Part shown: piece after piece, positions 12,380 through 23,850 of the stretch
Layout: the number at the start of each line of letters is the position of its first letter
How positions within the stretch are numbered: position 1 is the first letter of the stretch
DNA from: Nageia nagi
Lineage: Eukaryota > Pinophyta
Assembly (NCBI GenBank): GCA_050084985.1
Contig: JBITNC010000001.1
Location: 8,556,001 to 8,620,000 of the forward strand
Length of the DNA: 64,000 nt
Reading direction: 5' to 3'
The notes under the pieces: model-generated
What the model was told of the DNA's origin: nothing
Seen by the model: only the letters and a program-made list of their open reading frames with translations
Databases searched by the model: none
Position numbers and translations under genes: made by a program

Positions 12380-13560
12380 ATGGTTTATTTTCAAACTGGT
12401 AAGTGCCCTGAAGCTCTGGATAGATTCCAAAAAAGGAGATTCAAGTTGCATACCCTTAAATTTATCATGATATATGACCACTTATATAGAAAAAATTTTG
12501 ATCAAACCCTTCTCAAATGTGTGACTCAAGATGAATACTATAGAATATTGCATGAATCTCATTATGGATTTTTTGGTGGGCATTATAGTGGACCAACTTA
12601 AGTAGTAAAGGTATTACAAGTTAGATATTATTGGCCCATTATATTTCAAGATTTGTTGAAGATTGCTCGGGAATTTGATAAGTGCAACAGATTTGTGGGA
12701 AAAAGAAGATAATCTATCATGCCTCTCAAAGTTGTGGTAGTCAAAGAGCCTTTTCAACAATGGGGTATGGAATTCATTGGTGTCATAAACCCAAATTCCT
12801 TGATAGGACACAAGTTTATTTTGACTGCAATAGATTACTTCACTAGATGGTTAAAGGCTATACCATGAAAAAATGTAGATCAAGAAATGGTGATAGAAAT
12901 GATTAAAAAGATAATCACCTGCTTTGGAATCCCATAGACTATAGTGTCAGATAATGGTCCAACATTTATTTGAGGTAATCTATCAAGCTTTATAGCTTAG
13001 TATGGAATCTACTGGTTATTCTCTTCAAACTATTACCCATAAGGTAATGGGTTAGCTAAATTAACTAACAAAAATCTAACCTACATCATCAACGAAATAA
13101 TTGAAAGGAATCCTATATAGTGGCATACATAGTTGGACTTTTCATTATGGGTTGATAGAATTAGTATAAAATTAGCAATAAAAACATCCCCATATGCATT
13201 GCTATATGATAAAAGACCAGTGTTTCTAGTACACATGGAGTTACTAGCTTTAAAAATCCTATATGAAATTAAATACCATGACTTTGAGCCACTACACTTT
13301 AGATATAATCAGCTCTTGAAATTGGAGGAAGATTGGAACAAAGCATATGAGTCATTCTAGCATCGCCAACACATTGTTAAGAGGTGGTTTGATAAGAAAA
13401 AGTCTTCCTCAATGAAGTTTGAATCAAGTGATATCATCCTCAAATGGGATGAAGAAAGAGCAAAGCTTGGAAGACACCAAAAATTTGACTCTACTTAGAG
13501 CAACCCAAAAATAATGCATTCAAGTTACAAGATGTTATCAGGTCCCAAGAATTACCTATT
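12380..13560 (+). pseudogene. Integrase of element B
   Basis: The zinc-binding region reads HESHYGFFGGHYSGPT followed by KCNRF; the first Cys of the usual CxxC is Phe. The core follows: WGMEFIGVI (first Asp changed to Glu), TIVSDNGPTF (second Asp kept), and LAKLTNKNL where the catalytic Glu of the LAE segment is Lys. The C-terminal part reads KTSPYALLYDKRPV and LKLEEDWNKAYESF, then a GPR-like tail. At least eight stops interrupt it. The enzyme would insert the cDNA; with two of three catalytic acids altered this copy is inactive. Confidence 0.85.
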
Positions 13561-14143
13561 CCCATCAATGGGATCTATTTAAAACATTATCAGGTAATAA
13601 GGTAAGCTCTTATTGCCCGAAAAGCATCATATAGTGTAAATATTTTAAATTTAAAAAAAAATGCATAATTTTCAAAAAAGTAAATAGTCTTTAATGATCA
13701 AATTTAATTTAGTATTATTAAGAGTTAATGTCGATATGTTGCTTAGTTATCAACTTTAATTCAGCTTAGTCAAGAGTTAATGTTGGCATGTTGTTTAATT
13801 GTTACTAAATAAAATAGCATTTAAGAAAAGATTTCCTTGAATTTCATGAACCATCATACAAGTATAACAAATTAAACTTGGTGTGCTTTGAATTTACTAA
13901 TCCACCTATGCTAGCTTAATTCATACAATGCATGGGTCTTGAGATCTTCAAGAAATAATTACCATTAATGGAAATCTTACCAACCTTGGACACATAAAAT
14001 CCCCCCATACTCTATAGTTCAACACTTAGCCAAATTCAAGCACATAAGTTACAGAGCATTTAAAGCTTAGAAATTTCAAAGTTAAGTTGTGTGAAAGAGA
14101 GAAAAGTTGCAATACCTCACATTGCCTAGATTGCTATTTCTAA
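13561..14143 (+). other. Spacer between integrase and extra ORF
   Basis: AT-rich, no coding pattern. It contains an imperfect duplication of about 55 bp (AAGAGTTAATGTCGATATGT near 13720 and AAGAGTTAATGTTGGCATGT near 13772). It may be the leader of the downstream ORF. Confidence 0.4.
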
Positions 14144-17100
14144 ATGATAACTAGAGGTTCAAAAAAAGTTGTTAATATCATGGTGACCTCTCGATCATCC
14201 TTTACATCTGCAGTAGAACAAATTGATGCTAACCTCCTCTCTTTACAAGAAGAATATCTTGAGAATGCACCAAGAGTGAACTGGACTGAGATGGGAGTAA
14301 TCAGTCATATGGATACATGGAAAGCTGAACCTAGCTCTATTCTTTTGAAGCTTAAGACACTTGAAGTGAGTGGAAAAGGAAAGTCACTTGCTCATTCAAA
14401 GAGAGGTGTTATGATTGATCAAGGCTTGGCATATTATGTTCCTTATAAATCCTTCACCTACACCAAGCTCTTATACTCCCTGGCAAATAGGTATTATCAA
14501 AAGGGATATCAAATTAGAATGTTCAAAAGCATTGAAGAGGGAGATACTTCTGAACTAGTGCTTGAAGTAGTGCTAGATTACTTTCTTGACTCCATCATCC
14601 AAGCATTTGCTATTCTAGCAAATTGGACATTTCATGTTAAAAACAAATTGATTTGTAAAATGAGAAACATGATTTTTATATCAATCAAGATGAAATGTTG
14701 AGCTGGATTAGTAGGAGATATTAGGATAACAAAAAAGATAAACTCTTGCTAAGCTACCAAATAGCTCTTTTTGAAAGAAAGAAGGATAGAGAAGTGCTGC
14801 AAGCACTCACAATCATCCTAGGAAAGAAGACCCAGATTAAAGCAAACAAAGCCATGGTGCATATGACTTATAACATTTTTGAAGCCTGTGTCTGCTATGA
14901 TTTCCTAGCTTTTATAATCGAAGAGATTAAAAAGTGTCTGTTCAAGATTGAAAAGTTATATTTCATACATTCTTCATATCTTTGGTGGCTCCTTGTCCAT
15001 CAAAATTTGGACAAACTTATAAAAGTACGGCTCCCAATTGAGTTGACTAGTTCCAGTGCTGCACCGATGCCAATTGACCTGATGGTGCCAATTTTGACCA
15101 AGTTGCATGGATTCTACTATGAGTTCATGGACAATTTCTATGCAACTATAGTAAAAATTTTGACTAGAAAACTCTCCAATAGGCTACAAAAAAGCATAAT
15201 AAGGGAACTACAAGGTAAAAATAAAATCAATGACTAGTACTTCTTAAAAAACTACACTCTAATAATTAGGTATGGGTATTTTGAGAAACCCTTCTTTTTG
15301 CCTAAATATGTTACCCTCTAGTTGTATTCAGTAGATATGGGTAGATAGATTTGTGCCATAGAGAGTAAATATGGGTCTGGGGGTAATTTTAAGTCTATTG
15401 TAGATATACCAGCTTCTAACTAAAAATTTTACTCTTTTAGAGAGAGGATGTAAAGATAGCATAGCCCAATTTATTGTATAGAATTTCAAGTTGGATAAGG
15501 TGGGAATTGCATGGATGTTTGACCCATCAAGGGAGATTACACAAATAATAAGGACTATTAAAAAGTATTTAGCATTTATCCATGATAGTAGGCCCATATA
15601 GATTGTTTTGTAAATTAAACTGAGTAAGAGGTAGAAATGTACCTAGATTGGGAATTTGTACCCCTAAATAAGGCTTGGATGACCCTAGAAGGAATAATAA
15701 AATATAGAAAATAAAAAAATAAGAGGTAAGATTTTATCCTCAACCTAGAGGTCCTCACCCAATTAGCATATCTTGGGTGGGGTACCAACAAAATTCATTA
15801 TTTTACAAGTTTAGATTTGAGTATACCATAAAAATTCACCACATTGAGAGTGAATTATATGAAAAATTCAAATATGATAAATACTAGGAGGTAGAGCATT
15901 TCAAGGATACTCTACCAAAGTTGGAACAACCTCTTCCTCCTTATTTTTGCAACAAAATCATTGTAGAGGCAAGGACAATGCAAATAGAAGAACCATCTAG
16001 CATAGTTCAAACTCCAAATAAGGGAGAATAAAACCCTTTGGACACCACCATTCCTCCTTGAGAAACCTCTCCCAAAAATAAAATAAAAGTTTAAACTCTG
16101 GCTGAAAGGCAATAGATATTGGAGAAGGAATAAATGTCTATAAAAAAGCTCTAATTAGTTATAGTAAGGTCATAGTCACAAATGATTGTACCTTTGCCTT
16201 CAAAGGAAATAGAAGAAGTCCCAAAGGTGGTAGTAAAAGAAATAAAAGTTTTTGATACAAAAGAGCTTAGAGAGCCCAAGGATATAGAAATTAGTGCTGC
16301 AAAAAAAGCTCAAGAATAAGAACAAATAGAAACCTTGGAAGAGGGACAAAGCTAAATTCCACAAAGCAAGGGAGATGTACCTAAAGCTAATGGATTAGTA
16401 GTAGCTGTACTCAAAGGAGGACTAAGAGATAGTGATGATGATGATAAATTAAAAAAAAAAAGGACTTTGGCCCAATATATAAGCTTGAAGAACAAGGTGA
16501 GGCCATGGAAGAAGCTGAGCCTGAACTAGAGGCCTAACAGTTGACATCTCCCTGATAGTCCCAACCAATTCAACAAATTGAGACACCTATTATAGGTGGA
16601 ATTATTTCTACTCATTCTTTTATTCCTATAGCCTTGTAAGAAGAAATAAAATCAATTTTTTCTACATAAATTGTAGAGCCCATTGATTGGGCAACTTTTG
16701 TTAATAAATCTCCTATGCTCCCTGAGCAATAGTCAAGAATTGTAAGTAAAGTAACAAAGACGAGAGACATGAAAATTGCACATATGCCTTTCAAATAAGG
16801 GCAACTAGATTTTACTCCCACGGTAATAATAGATGTAAATATGCAGAGTGTGTTGACTATTAACCAATCTAGGTTTCTTGTAAATACTTCAATGGCAGCT
16901 GGTAAAAGTCTTCAAGTTATGGAGACTAAAATAGAGAAATTGAATAAAAAAATTGATTAGTATAAGAAAGACTGCTCCCTTAAAGATAAAATAGTAGCTA
17001 GGTTGTAGAATAAGAATAAATAATTGATTGTAAGGCTTGACAAATAGAAAATAAAGTTTGATAAGAGCATGGCAACATTAAGAGCAAAGCTAGATGTTGC

Positions 17101-17990
17101 AAATCAATAATAGAAGAGCTCAAAGCTTAGGTTGTAATCATTAACACTTAGAAGATTAAATAAGTTGAGATTGAGATGTAGACTGTTAGTGTAATAAATA
17201 AAATTTTATCAGATGATAATGCAAAATTGTTACTACTCATGAAGAACTTCAGGAAATCCTTAGTAGAGCAAGTTGGTGATAGAATGATAACATTATCTCA
17301 CTTACATCTACTTAAAGAAGAAGCTATACAGGCCATTAAAGAATTTTATGCTCAAAATGCTCTTCGTAAGCTGGCTCTAGATACATCTAGAGTAATATTA
17401 GAAAGGATGCAAGTTTATTTGAGAATTTTGATAGAAAAAGAGTTTGCAATAGTACCCTCGAAACCAAAATAGTCATATCAGAAGAGGATCCAAAAAATTT
17501 GTGAACTCCAAAGTTTGATATTTAACATGGACATAAATAAACTCTAGCTCACAACAGAATTGGGATTTATTAACAATTTCTTTAATTCTTTAATTGAAAT
17601 GAAAGCTCTCAAATTATGGTAGGAGCAGAATGTACAAGATAGTGCTACTAATTGGGTAACCAATACTATTCAATTCTTGGAACAATCTTTTTTTTTTTTT
17701 AAATAAATCTTAGACTTGCAACAAAAAAATGAGTTGGCTTAGAAAGTCATTATAAAATTTTTACATGTTGGAAAGCTAAATAGTGTCCTGCCAGGATTCA
17801 AAGTAGACACAAAAAATATTAAGGCATCCCCCATCCTATCACAAGTTGATTATAAATATCTAAGTAATCTAAATAAAAGGATGCAACCATTCCTCCAACC
17901 AAACATGATGGTAGGAGTTGAGACTGCAACCAGACCCACTTTTGGGCAAGCCACTAGGAGCAATAGTTGAAGGGTTCTATTCTTTAGTAG
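14144..17990 (+). pseudogene. Extra ORF of element B, function unknown
   Basis: Begins at ATG 14144 (MITRGSKKVVNIMVTSRSS) and runs 185 codons. A frameshift near 14660 moves reading to a second frame (NQDEMLSWISRRY, then 163 codons to 15237). Further fragments follow across stops: KVGIAWMFDPSREI near 15500, a Glu/Pro/Lys-rich stretch 16200-16600, an SDDDDDK run near 16430, heptad-like METKIEKLNKKID near 16920, and 81 open codons 17227-17472. So the ancestral product was probably over 1000 residues: a globular N-terminal half, an acidic low-complexity middle and a coiled-coil C-terminal half. I do not recognise the fold. Extra ORFs between integrase and 3' LTR are known in Tat-group elements. 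Confidence 0.6.
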
Positions 17991-18546
17991 GAAAAGATCC
18001 CAAAGAGCCACCAAAAGATTGTATTCCTTCATAATAACACTCAAAAATTAGGGTAATTCTATTATTTTTCATTCTTCATTATTTCATTCTTTACTACCTA
18101 GGAGTTGTGTATATAAGAGTACTTAGGGGGACATTATTCTTTTAGAGTCTTCATGAGTTATAAAATTTTGTATTCTTTCATTTTAAATCCCTCCTCTTCT
18201 CATTTCTTTTCCTTAGGGTGTCGAGAGTCAATTTTTTACTAGTATCCAAGAATTATGTAAATAAGTATACCTAGAAGTTATGTCATTTTTTTAATAGTAC
18301 TCACGAATTATGTAAATAAGGATACCTAGGAGTTATGTCAATAAGAGTTATGTTAATTCCATATTCTTTTATTTCTTAGTGATCAAGAGTTGAGAGTGCC
18401 TAGGAGTCATGTCATCTTCTTTAGTATACTCAAGAAGTCATGTATGTAAAAGTTTCTTGGAATCATATTTATTGCCTTAAAGTCTCTAGGAATTGTTGGC
18501 ACAAATGTCCAAAATTTGTACACATTCAAAGTTTGAATTTTGTAGA

Positions 18547-18795
18547 ATATAAACAAAGCCAAGGATTTTGGGATATGACATCATAGTTTTCAATCAGAAT
18601 CAGTGGGTCTCAATAGAATCAAAATATCAATAGAGCTCAAGGATTTTGGTAGATGACATCATAATTTTCGATGAGAATCAGTAGGTCCTAGCAAAATCAA
18701 AATATCAATAGAACTTGGTGATTTTGGCAGATGATATCATGATTTTTAGCTAAAATTAGTAGGTCTTAGAAGAACTAGATCATCAATAGAGCCTG
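18547..18795. repeat. 78-bp tandem repeat in 3' LTR of B
   Basis: Three units spaced 77 and 78 bp, each with ATAnnAAnAnAnCnnnG, GATTTTGG, GACATCATA and a CAGTnGGTC-like block, plus a partial fourth. Confidence 0.75.
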
Positions 18796-19098
18796 AAAGA
18801 AGAACATAGAGCCTACCAAGCAAGTGTAAGAGTAATGCATGAGAAAGAACACTCAGGTCCACTTCATATTAAGTGTTTGACCCTTGGGGCCTTGTTAATG
18901 TGTCGACATCAACTCATTTCCACATAACAATGGCAATTCTTCTTGAACCAAGTGAACATAATGTCTATCAACCACCATTACTCTGATTACTAACATTCAT
19001 AGTAGAGATTATAAAGATTATAGAGAAGTAAGTAATGGCTAACAAAGCATAATACCAAATTGTACCAATCAATGTGCAATCAAGTAACTACTCAATTA

Positions 19099-19173
19099 GC
19101 TATAATGCTATCTTCAATCAGCTATAGTGCTATCTTCAATCAACTATAGTGCTATCTTTAATCAACTATAGGG
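19099..19173. repeat. 22-bp tandem repeat in 3' LTR of B
   Basis: Units at 19099, 19121 and 19143 and a partial at 19165; the core is GCTATAGTGCTATCTTCAAT. Same register as 6653-6727. Confidence 0.75.
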
Positions 19174-19397
19174 TCAAAGAAGAACCAATCAATGACATGT
19201 TACAAGGATTGCAACTCTATGGACATGGTTGACCAAAAATTGCAATTCCTAGATAGTTATGTTGATTAATACTTATTCACTATGTAATCTAGCATAGTTG
19301 TAACATTTATGTAAATAGTGCTATTTTAGTTATGTTATTCAATGCTAACAGTTATGTATATTAATGAAACCCAACCACCCAAGGAGGGGGAAAGTTG

Positions 19398-19406
19398 TAT
19401 AAATAG
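19398..19406 (+). promoter_or_regulatory. TATA box of 3' LTR B
   Basis: TATAAATAG in the block GTTGTATAAATAGCTAGC, conserved in all three LTRs. Confidence 0.55.
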
Positions 19407-19910
19407 CTAGCTTTTAGAAATCAAAAAGGTTAAACATTTTAGCAAATTTGGCCAAATCTGTAAGAGTTATTCATGTATGATAATACAAATAGATAATGAT
19501 TTGCCTTTTTGAAATAAAGTGTTTATTATTGCTTTTATGAATGTTATATGTGAAATGTTTTTTTCAAATTATGTTTGTGTGTTGTGATTGTGAGACCCTA
19601 GGTGCGAGATAGTTTGCTATTCTTAATCTTGGCTATGGATTGTTGCTTGTGCTGCAATGCTTGGGTTGTAAATTTTCTATTTTAGTTATTTATTTTCTTA
19701 TCTCTTCCGTATAACTCTCCATCTTTTTATTCCTTTTCAGTTACTTTTAACCTTAAATATAGATAGGAATCGACCTATAAACCAAAGATTAAGCAGAAAA
19801 CCAACATGAGCGCATCCCCATCACTTTCTGCTCTTTCAAGGAACCTACATTGTGAGCAATGGAGAACAAAACTAGACCAAACCCTTAAGGATATGCTATA
19901 TCGATCAACA

Positions 19911-20980
19911 ATTATAATATTACATAAATATAGAGAAATACCATCAAAATAATGGTAATTTCATCTCTTATAATACCACTACAATCTCCTATAGAAAGAA
20001 GAGTAATTTCAAAAATACAAAAATTCTAGAATGACTCTTAGTCTTCCTTCAAATATTTACATTCCCAAAACCTCAAAACTCTCTAAGCTAAGATTGATGA
20101 ATCAAGAGAGTAGCACATCCTTAAATAGGCTTGGAAATATCTCTAAGATGTCATTTGATGATCCTAAACCACTCAACTACTCAAACTACTAATGCCCCTT
20201 CAACTTCCACTATTGACTCATCAAAATGTAGGCTGTTGGTAGCCTAAAAATAGCAGATTTTAGACTATTAGCAAACCAATCACCTCCAAATTTTAGTCTT
20301 TGATCAATCTCTAAGAATAGATACCTTTGGGATGAGTACTGCTCTTATATAAATCAACTTGACATGATCAAATTTGGATGTTTTTTCTACCCTAAGTATC
20401 TTTTCAAATAGAAGTGTAAGTTTTTAGATTTTTTATTAATTTGGGCTAATTTTGTATTAATTAATACGAGTGTGAAGTTTATAAGGGTCTTCAAAAACCT
20501 TTATATATGAAAATCTATATGCACTAGAGTTTCATATTATGTATACTTGTTACAATTTATCCTCAATAAAATATTTGTGAAGTAAGTACATTATGCTACC
20601 CTTCGTAAACATTTAATACAACCTAAACAAGCATATTTCTGATACTAAAGCTATTACACAATTCATGGAATAAAGAGATAAAATAAATATATAGAGCCTA
20701 CTTTGTGTTTTCCTTTATTCCATATATAGGCTTTAGACTAGAAATATACTACTATACTAAAGTATCAAACAAACTACTAACCAAGCACTAAGTACCAAGA
20801 AAACAACTAATGCTTAAAAGACTCCTATATTTTTGTTGCAATCTCCTTACCATCATGGTGAACTTCATGATGGGGGCAAGAAATGTTGCTCCCAATATTT
20901 GTGCTTGTATAACTTGTTATACATTTTTCTTAACATTGTTTCTCTAAAGCCCAATTTCTACCCAAATTCATCATATATTA
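19911..20980. other. Unassigned AT-rich interval
   Basis: No open frame or RNA gene seen. On the minus strand CCTATTTAAGGATGTGCT (about 20125-20142) looks like a core promoter, so this could be LTR or promoter sequence of a minus-strand element, but no partner repeat is visible. Confidence 0.25.
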
Positions 20981-20989
20981 GGTTGGGAG

Positions 20990-23530
20990 CACCTTTCCTT
21001 AGTAATGCTTATGCTAGCATCTCATTGTAAATCTTGTGAATAAAAGATCATCTCAATGGTGCTACTGTTTCCCTCTCATCTTTTGTAATATCTTCTATTT
21101 TTGAAACCCTATAAATCTCTCCTCTTGGGTATCTACTATTGATCTTACATTATCAAGCTTCACATCTTTGGCCTTTGTTTCTTTTTTATTATGAATATGT
21201 GGTACTTTCTACATCATCTTACTAGTTTATCTTACTTTGAATTCCTTTAGAGGTTTATGTTTCTCTAAATTAATAACTTGTTCCCCTTTGATCATTCCTA
21301 AATCCTCCCATAAGTTTTTGATTACCTTTCTTCCATACTTCAAATCACTTAGTTTCTCTACCTCCTATCCTTGTGCATTTACCTTTTAGGGGCTTTTCTT
21401 TTATGATCTTAAATTTTGACCTCTTCATGACTTTCCATTAAACTCTTAGGAGCCTCTTTTTCATATTTATTCCTTTGTATGGTAGTGTTCCTTGTTCTCC
21501 CTAAGCCTAGGTTATATTTGGTCTCCCCTAGATTTTTAAATTTTGCTTTTTTGCTCTTATCTTGCTTTGTTGCATTCTCCTCTATCTCTACTTGGGTATT
21601 TTCTTCATTATTTAATTTTGATTTATCCATTGCTTTCTTTTTTTCAAAATCTCTACTACTTGTGTATCCTCTTTATGATTTGCTTCTTTAGTACTTTTTT
21701 TCATCTCTATCACTTGACTAGTAATTTATGCTATTTCCATGAAAGTTTCCTCCTACTCCCCATTCTCCTATTCTTTTATTTCTTCTATGTTCAAAACTTT
21801 TTTTTAGCTGAATTGGATGTAATATTTATTCTACTCTTTATTTTTTTACAATGATTTGTATTTACCTTGTTGGATGGTTTCTTACTTGCATCCAATTCCT
21901 CCCCTCTTTGTACATGTTTACTTCTAGTTCGCTCATAGAATCTCCTTTCATTTGAGGGCCTATTAGAGTATTGAGTTTTTTTCATCACATACAAGTTGCC
22001 TTGATGTTGTCTCTTTCCATTCCTCTCCCCTTATTCTAAGCTTGATTCATGATCTTGTAGTATCAGGTTTCTTCTAAGTTTCTAATTTCTCCTCTTTAGA
22101 GTAACTTGACTTTGCTCTCCTTATGTTTACTTTATTTCTTTTGTCCTACCAGCTTCAACTATTATTGGCTTAGTTAATTTAGGTCTCTTGAATCTTATCC
22201 TTTCTTTTCCCTTTTTCTTATAGATGACTCCCTTATTCTTCTTAGCTACAATCTTCTCATTATTTTTCTATTTACTTTTACTGTTATCCCTTTCATTTCC
22301 CATTTAGTGTTAAAGCTCATCAAGATTCTAGCTACTTTAGTATCTTTTTCTTGACTATGGTCAAAATCCAACTCCTCTCTTATGTTCATATCTCCTACAC
22401 TAGGGTATTGATTTAAGGTTATCTCCTCTTCATCCTCCATTGCATTTTGGTCAAAGTACTCCAACTTTATGGGTTCATTTGATTTCTCTACACCTTTGCT
22501 TCTTTGTCTTGTTTGATAGACTCTTATCCTTTCATTTGATTTTGTGTCCTTGGGCTCTTACATTTTTCTCCTACTACATTTCTTTATTTTCATATTTATG
22601 ATTTTTGCATCTCTTTAGGACTGCCCTTTTTCCATTGCTCCCCTTACACCACGTTCAAATATTTTACCTCCTACCATGATTCTTATCCTAGGGTGTTTTC
22701 TAGGAGTGCTTTCCACAATTCTATCATAAACTAATTCTATCACTATCTCATTTAGGGGAACTAGAGCCTTATTTATTTTAACCTTGTTAATTGAGATGAG
22801 CATTGAATTGTAGATCAAAAATGAAAAGTTAACTTTGTCTATCTTAAGAAAAATAAAATGGTTGAGCAAATAAAAATGAGAAGCTATGAGAACCTTATAT
22901 CTACTTTCCAAGGTTATATATTTGATTAAAGCAACTACTACTTCATCAAAAGGCCTATGAATTAATTTCCTAACTACTCTTGTATGGTATTTGTCTAAGT
23001 CTTTAGCCTTTACCAATGTTTGTAGGAATTAATCTCTTGCTTCAAGCTTCTTCAACTTGCCTTCCCTCCAAACTTGCAATCCTTCATTTGATATAAAAAT
23101 TGCCTTAGCAATTATATTAGGGTTGATAGTAAACTCCAAATCCTTTACACTTTCCTCCTCTTTAGAATATGGCCACCTCAATTAAAATTTGTTCATCATG
23201 GCCCTTGCATATGTAAATGAAGCATTCCACACCCCCCAACGTAAGATATTCTAAACTTTTGCATTTCTCTTTATCTCATTCGATGAGGAGGGTTCAACCC
23301 TTACTAACTCTCCCCTCATATTCCTTCTCTTTGCAAAATTGAAACTTACTCACTTATACATTGTTAATTCTGATAAACTTATAAGTAATATCTACATTTC
23401 TTGTATTCCTTGTACATTGAATTAGCATTCACAAGTCCTTAGAGGTTGTAAACTTATTTAATTTACTTTCTTATTCCAGTTGTTTAGCCTTCTTCCTTGT
23501 AACATTTTTCCCAAGTGTAAGTGTTATGAT
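20990..23530 (-). pseudogene. Unrecognised minus-strand reading frame with low-complexity tail
   Basis: Read from about 23300 leftwards: DLEFTINPNIIAKAIFISNE, EGLQVWREGKLKKLEARD, then 133 open codons 23016-22615 (LDKYHTRVVRKLIHRPFDEV, TLESRYKVLIASHFYLLNHF, VPLNEIVIELVYDRIVEST). After this comes a long Lys/Glu/Arg-rich low-complexity region to about 21000, with open pieces 22464-22246, 21994-21791 and 21630-21409. The shape (globular head, long charged tail) resembles the extra ORF of element B, but I see no residue-level match. It lies downstream of the LINE on the same strand and is not part of any LINE ORF I know. Function unknown. Confidence 0.4.
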
Positions 23531-23850
23531 TAGCAATCGAATTGACATTTGTATCATCCCCAAAAAAACCATCAGCTTGCTTTTGTGTTTATTGGGTGAC
23601 TTGTGCTTAACATGTGAGAATTGGTTAACAAAAAGCTACTTCATATAATAATAATTAAACCCTTTTAACTCCTCAAATTAATCATTAATATCCAATGAAA
23701 AGAAAACTATTAAGTGATTTGAAAAATGAAATAGAATTGATCCTTAAATCATCCCTCCTTTCATAATAAGTTTGTTAAAACTTTTTCTTGTATTTTCTAC
23801 CACAAGACTTAAAAATTAAATTATTTGAATAAAGGGAATAATTTAACTAT
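23531..23850. other. Unassigned interval
   Basis: AT-rich, no frame or repeat recognised; contains the approximate 3' end of the adjoining LINE. Confidence 0.3.

Larger units (their letters stand above)
5751..19910 (+). mobile_element. Ty3/gypsy LTR retrotransposon B, Tat-like, nearly full length
   Basis: LTRs at 5751-7467 and 18020-19910 flank gag, protease, RNase H (RVT_3), RT, RNase H, integrase and a roughly 3.8 kb extra ORF, all on the plus strand. Order RT-RH-INT places it in Ty3/gypsy, and the second RNase H plus an ORF downstream of integrase point to the Tat group. Every domain carries stops or lost catalytic residues, so it is dead. The 5' LTR lacks about 90 bp present in the 3' LTR, where element A abuts it. 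Confidence 0.88.
18020..19910 (+). repeat. 3' LTR of element B
   Basis: Starts TGTATTCCTTCATAATAACA and ends GCTATATCGATCAACA, so it has TG...CA ends, 1891 bp. It is the complete version of the 5' LTR and also matches LTR A. It carries the 78-bp repeat (starts 18547, 18624, 18702 and a partial near 18780), the 22-bp repeat (starts 19099, 19121, 19143 and a partial at 19165) and a TATA box TATAAATAG at 19398-19406. A purine-richer stretch (AGGAAAAGATCCCAAAGAG) lies just before it and may be the decayed polypurine tract. Confidence 0.85.

Noticed and set aside
21479-21854. Overlapping plus-strand ORFs rich in Leu/Phe
   Set aside because: They are the reverse complement of the Lys/Glu-rich minus-strand tail.
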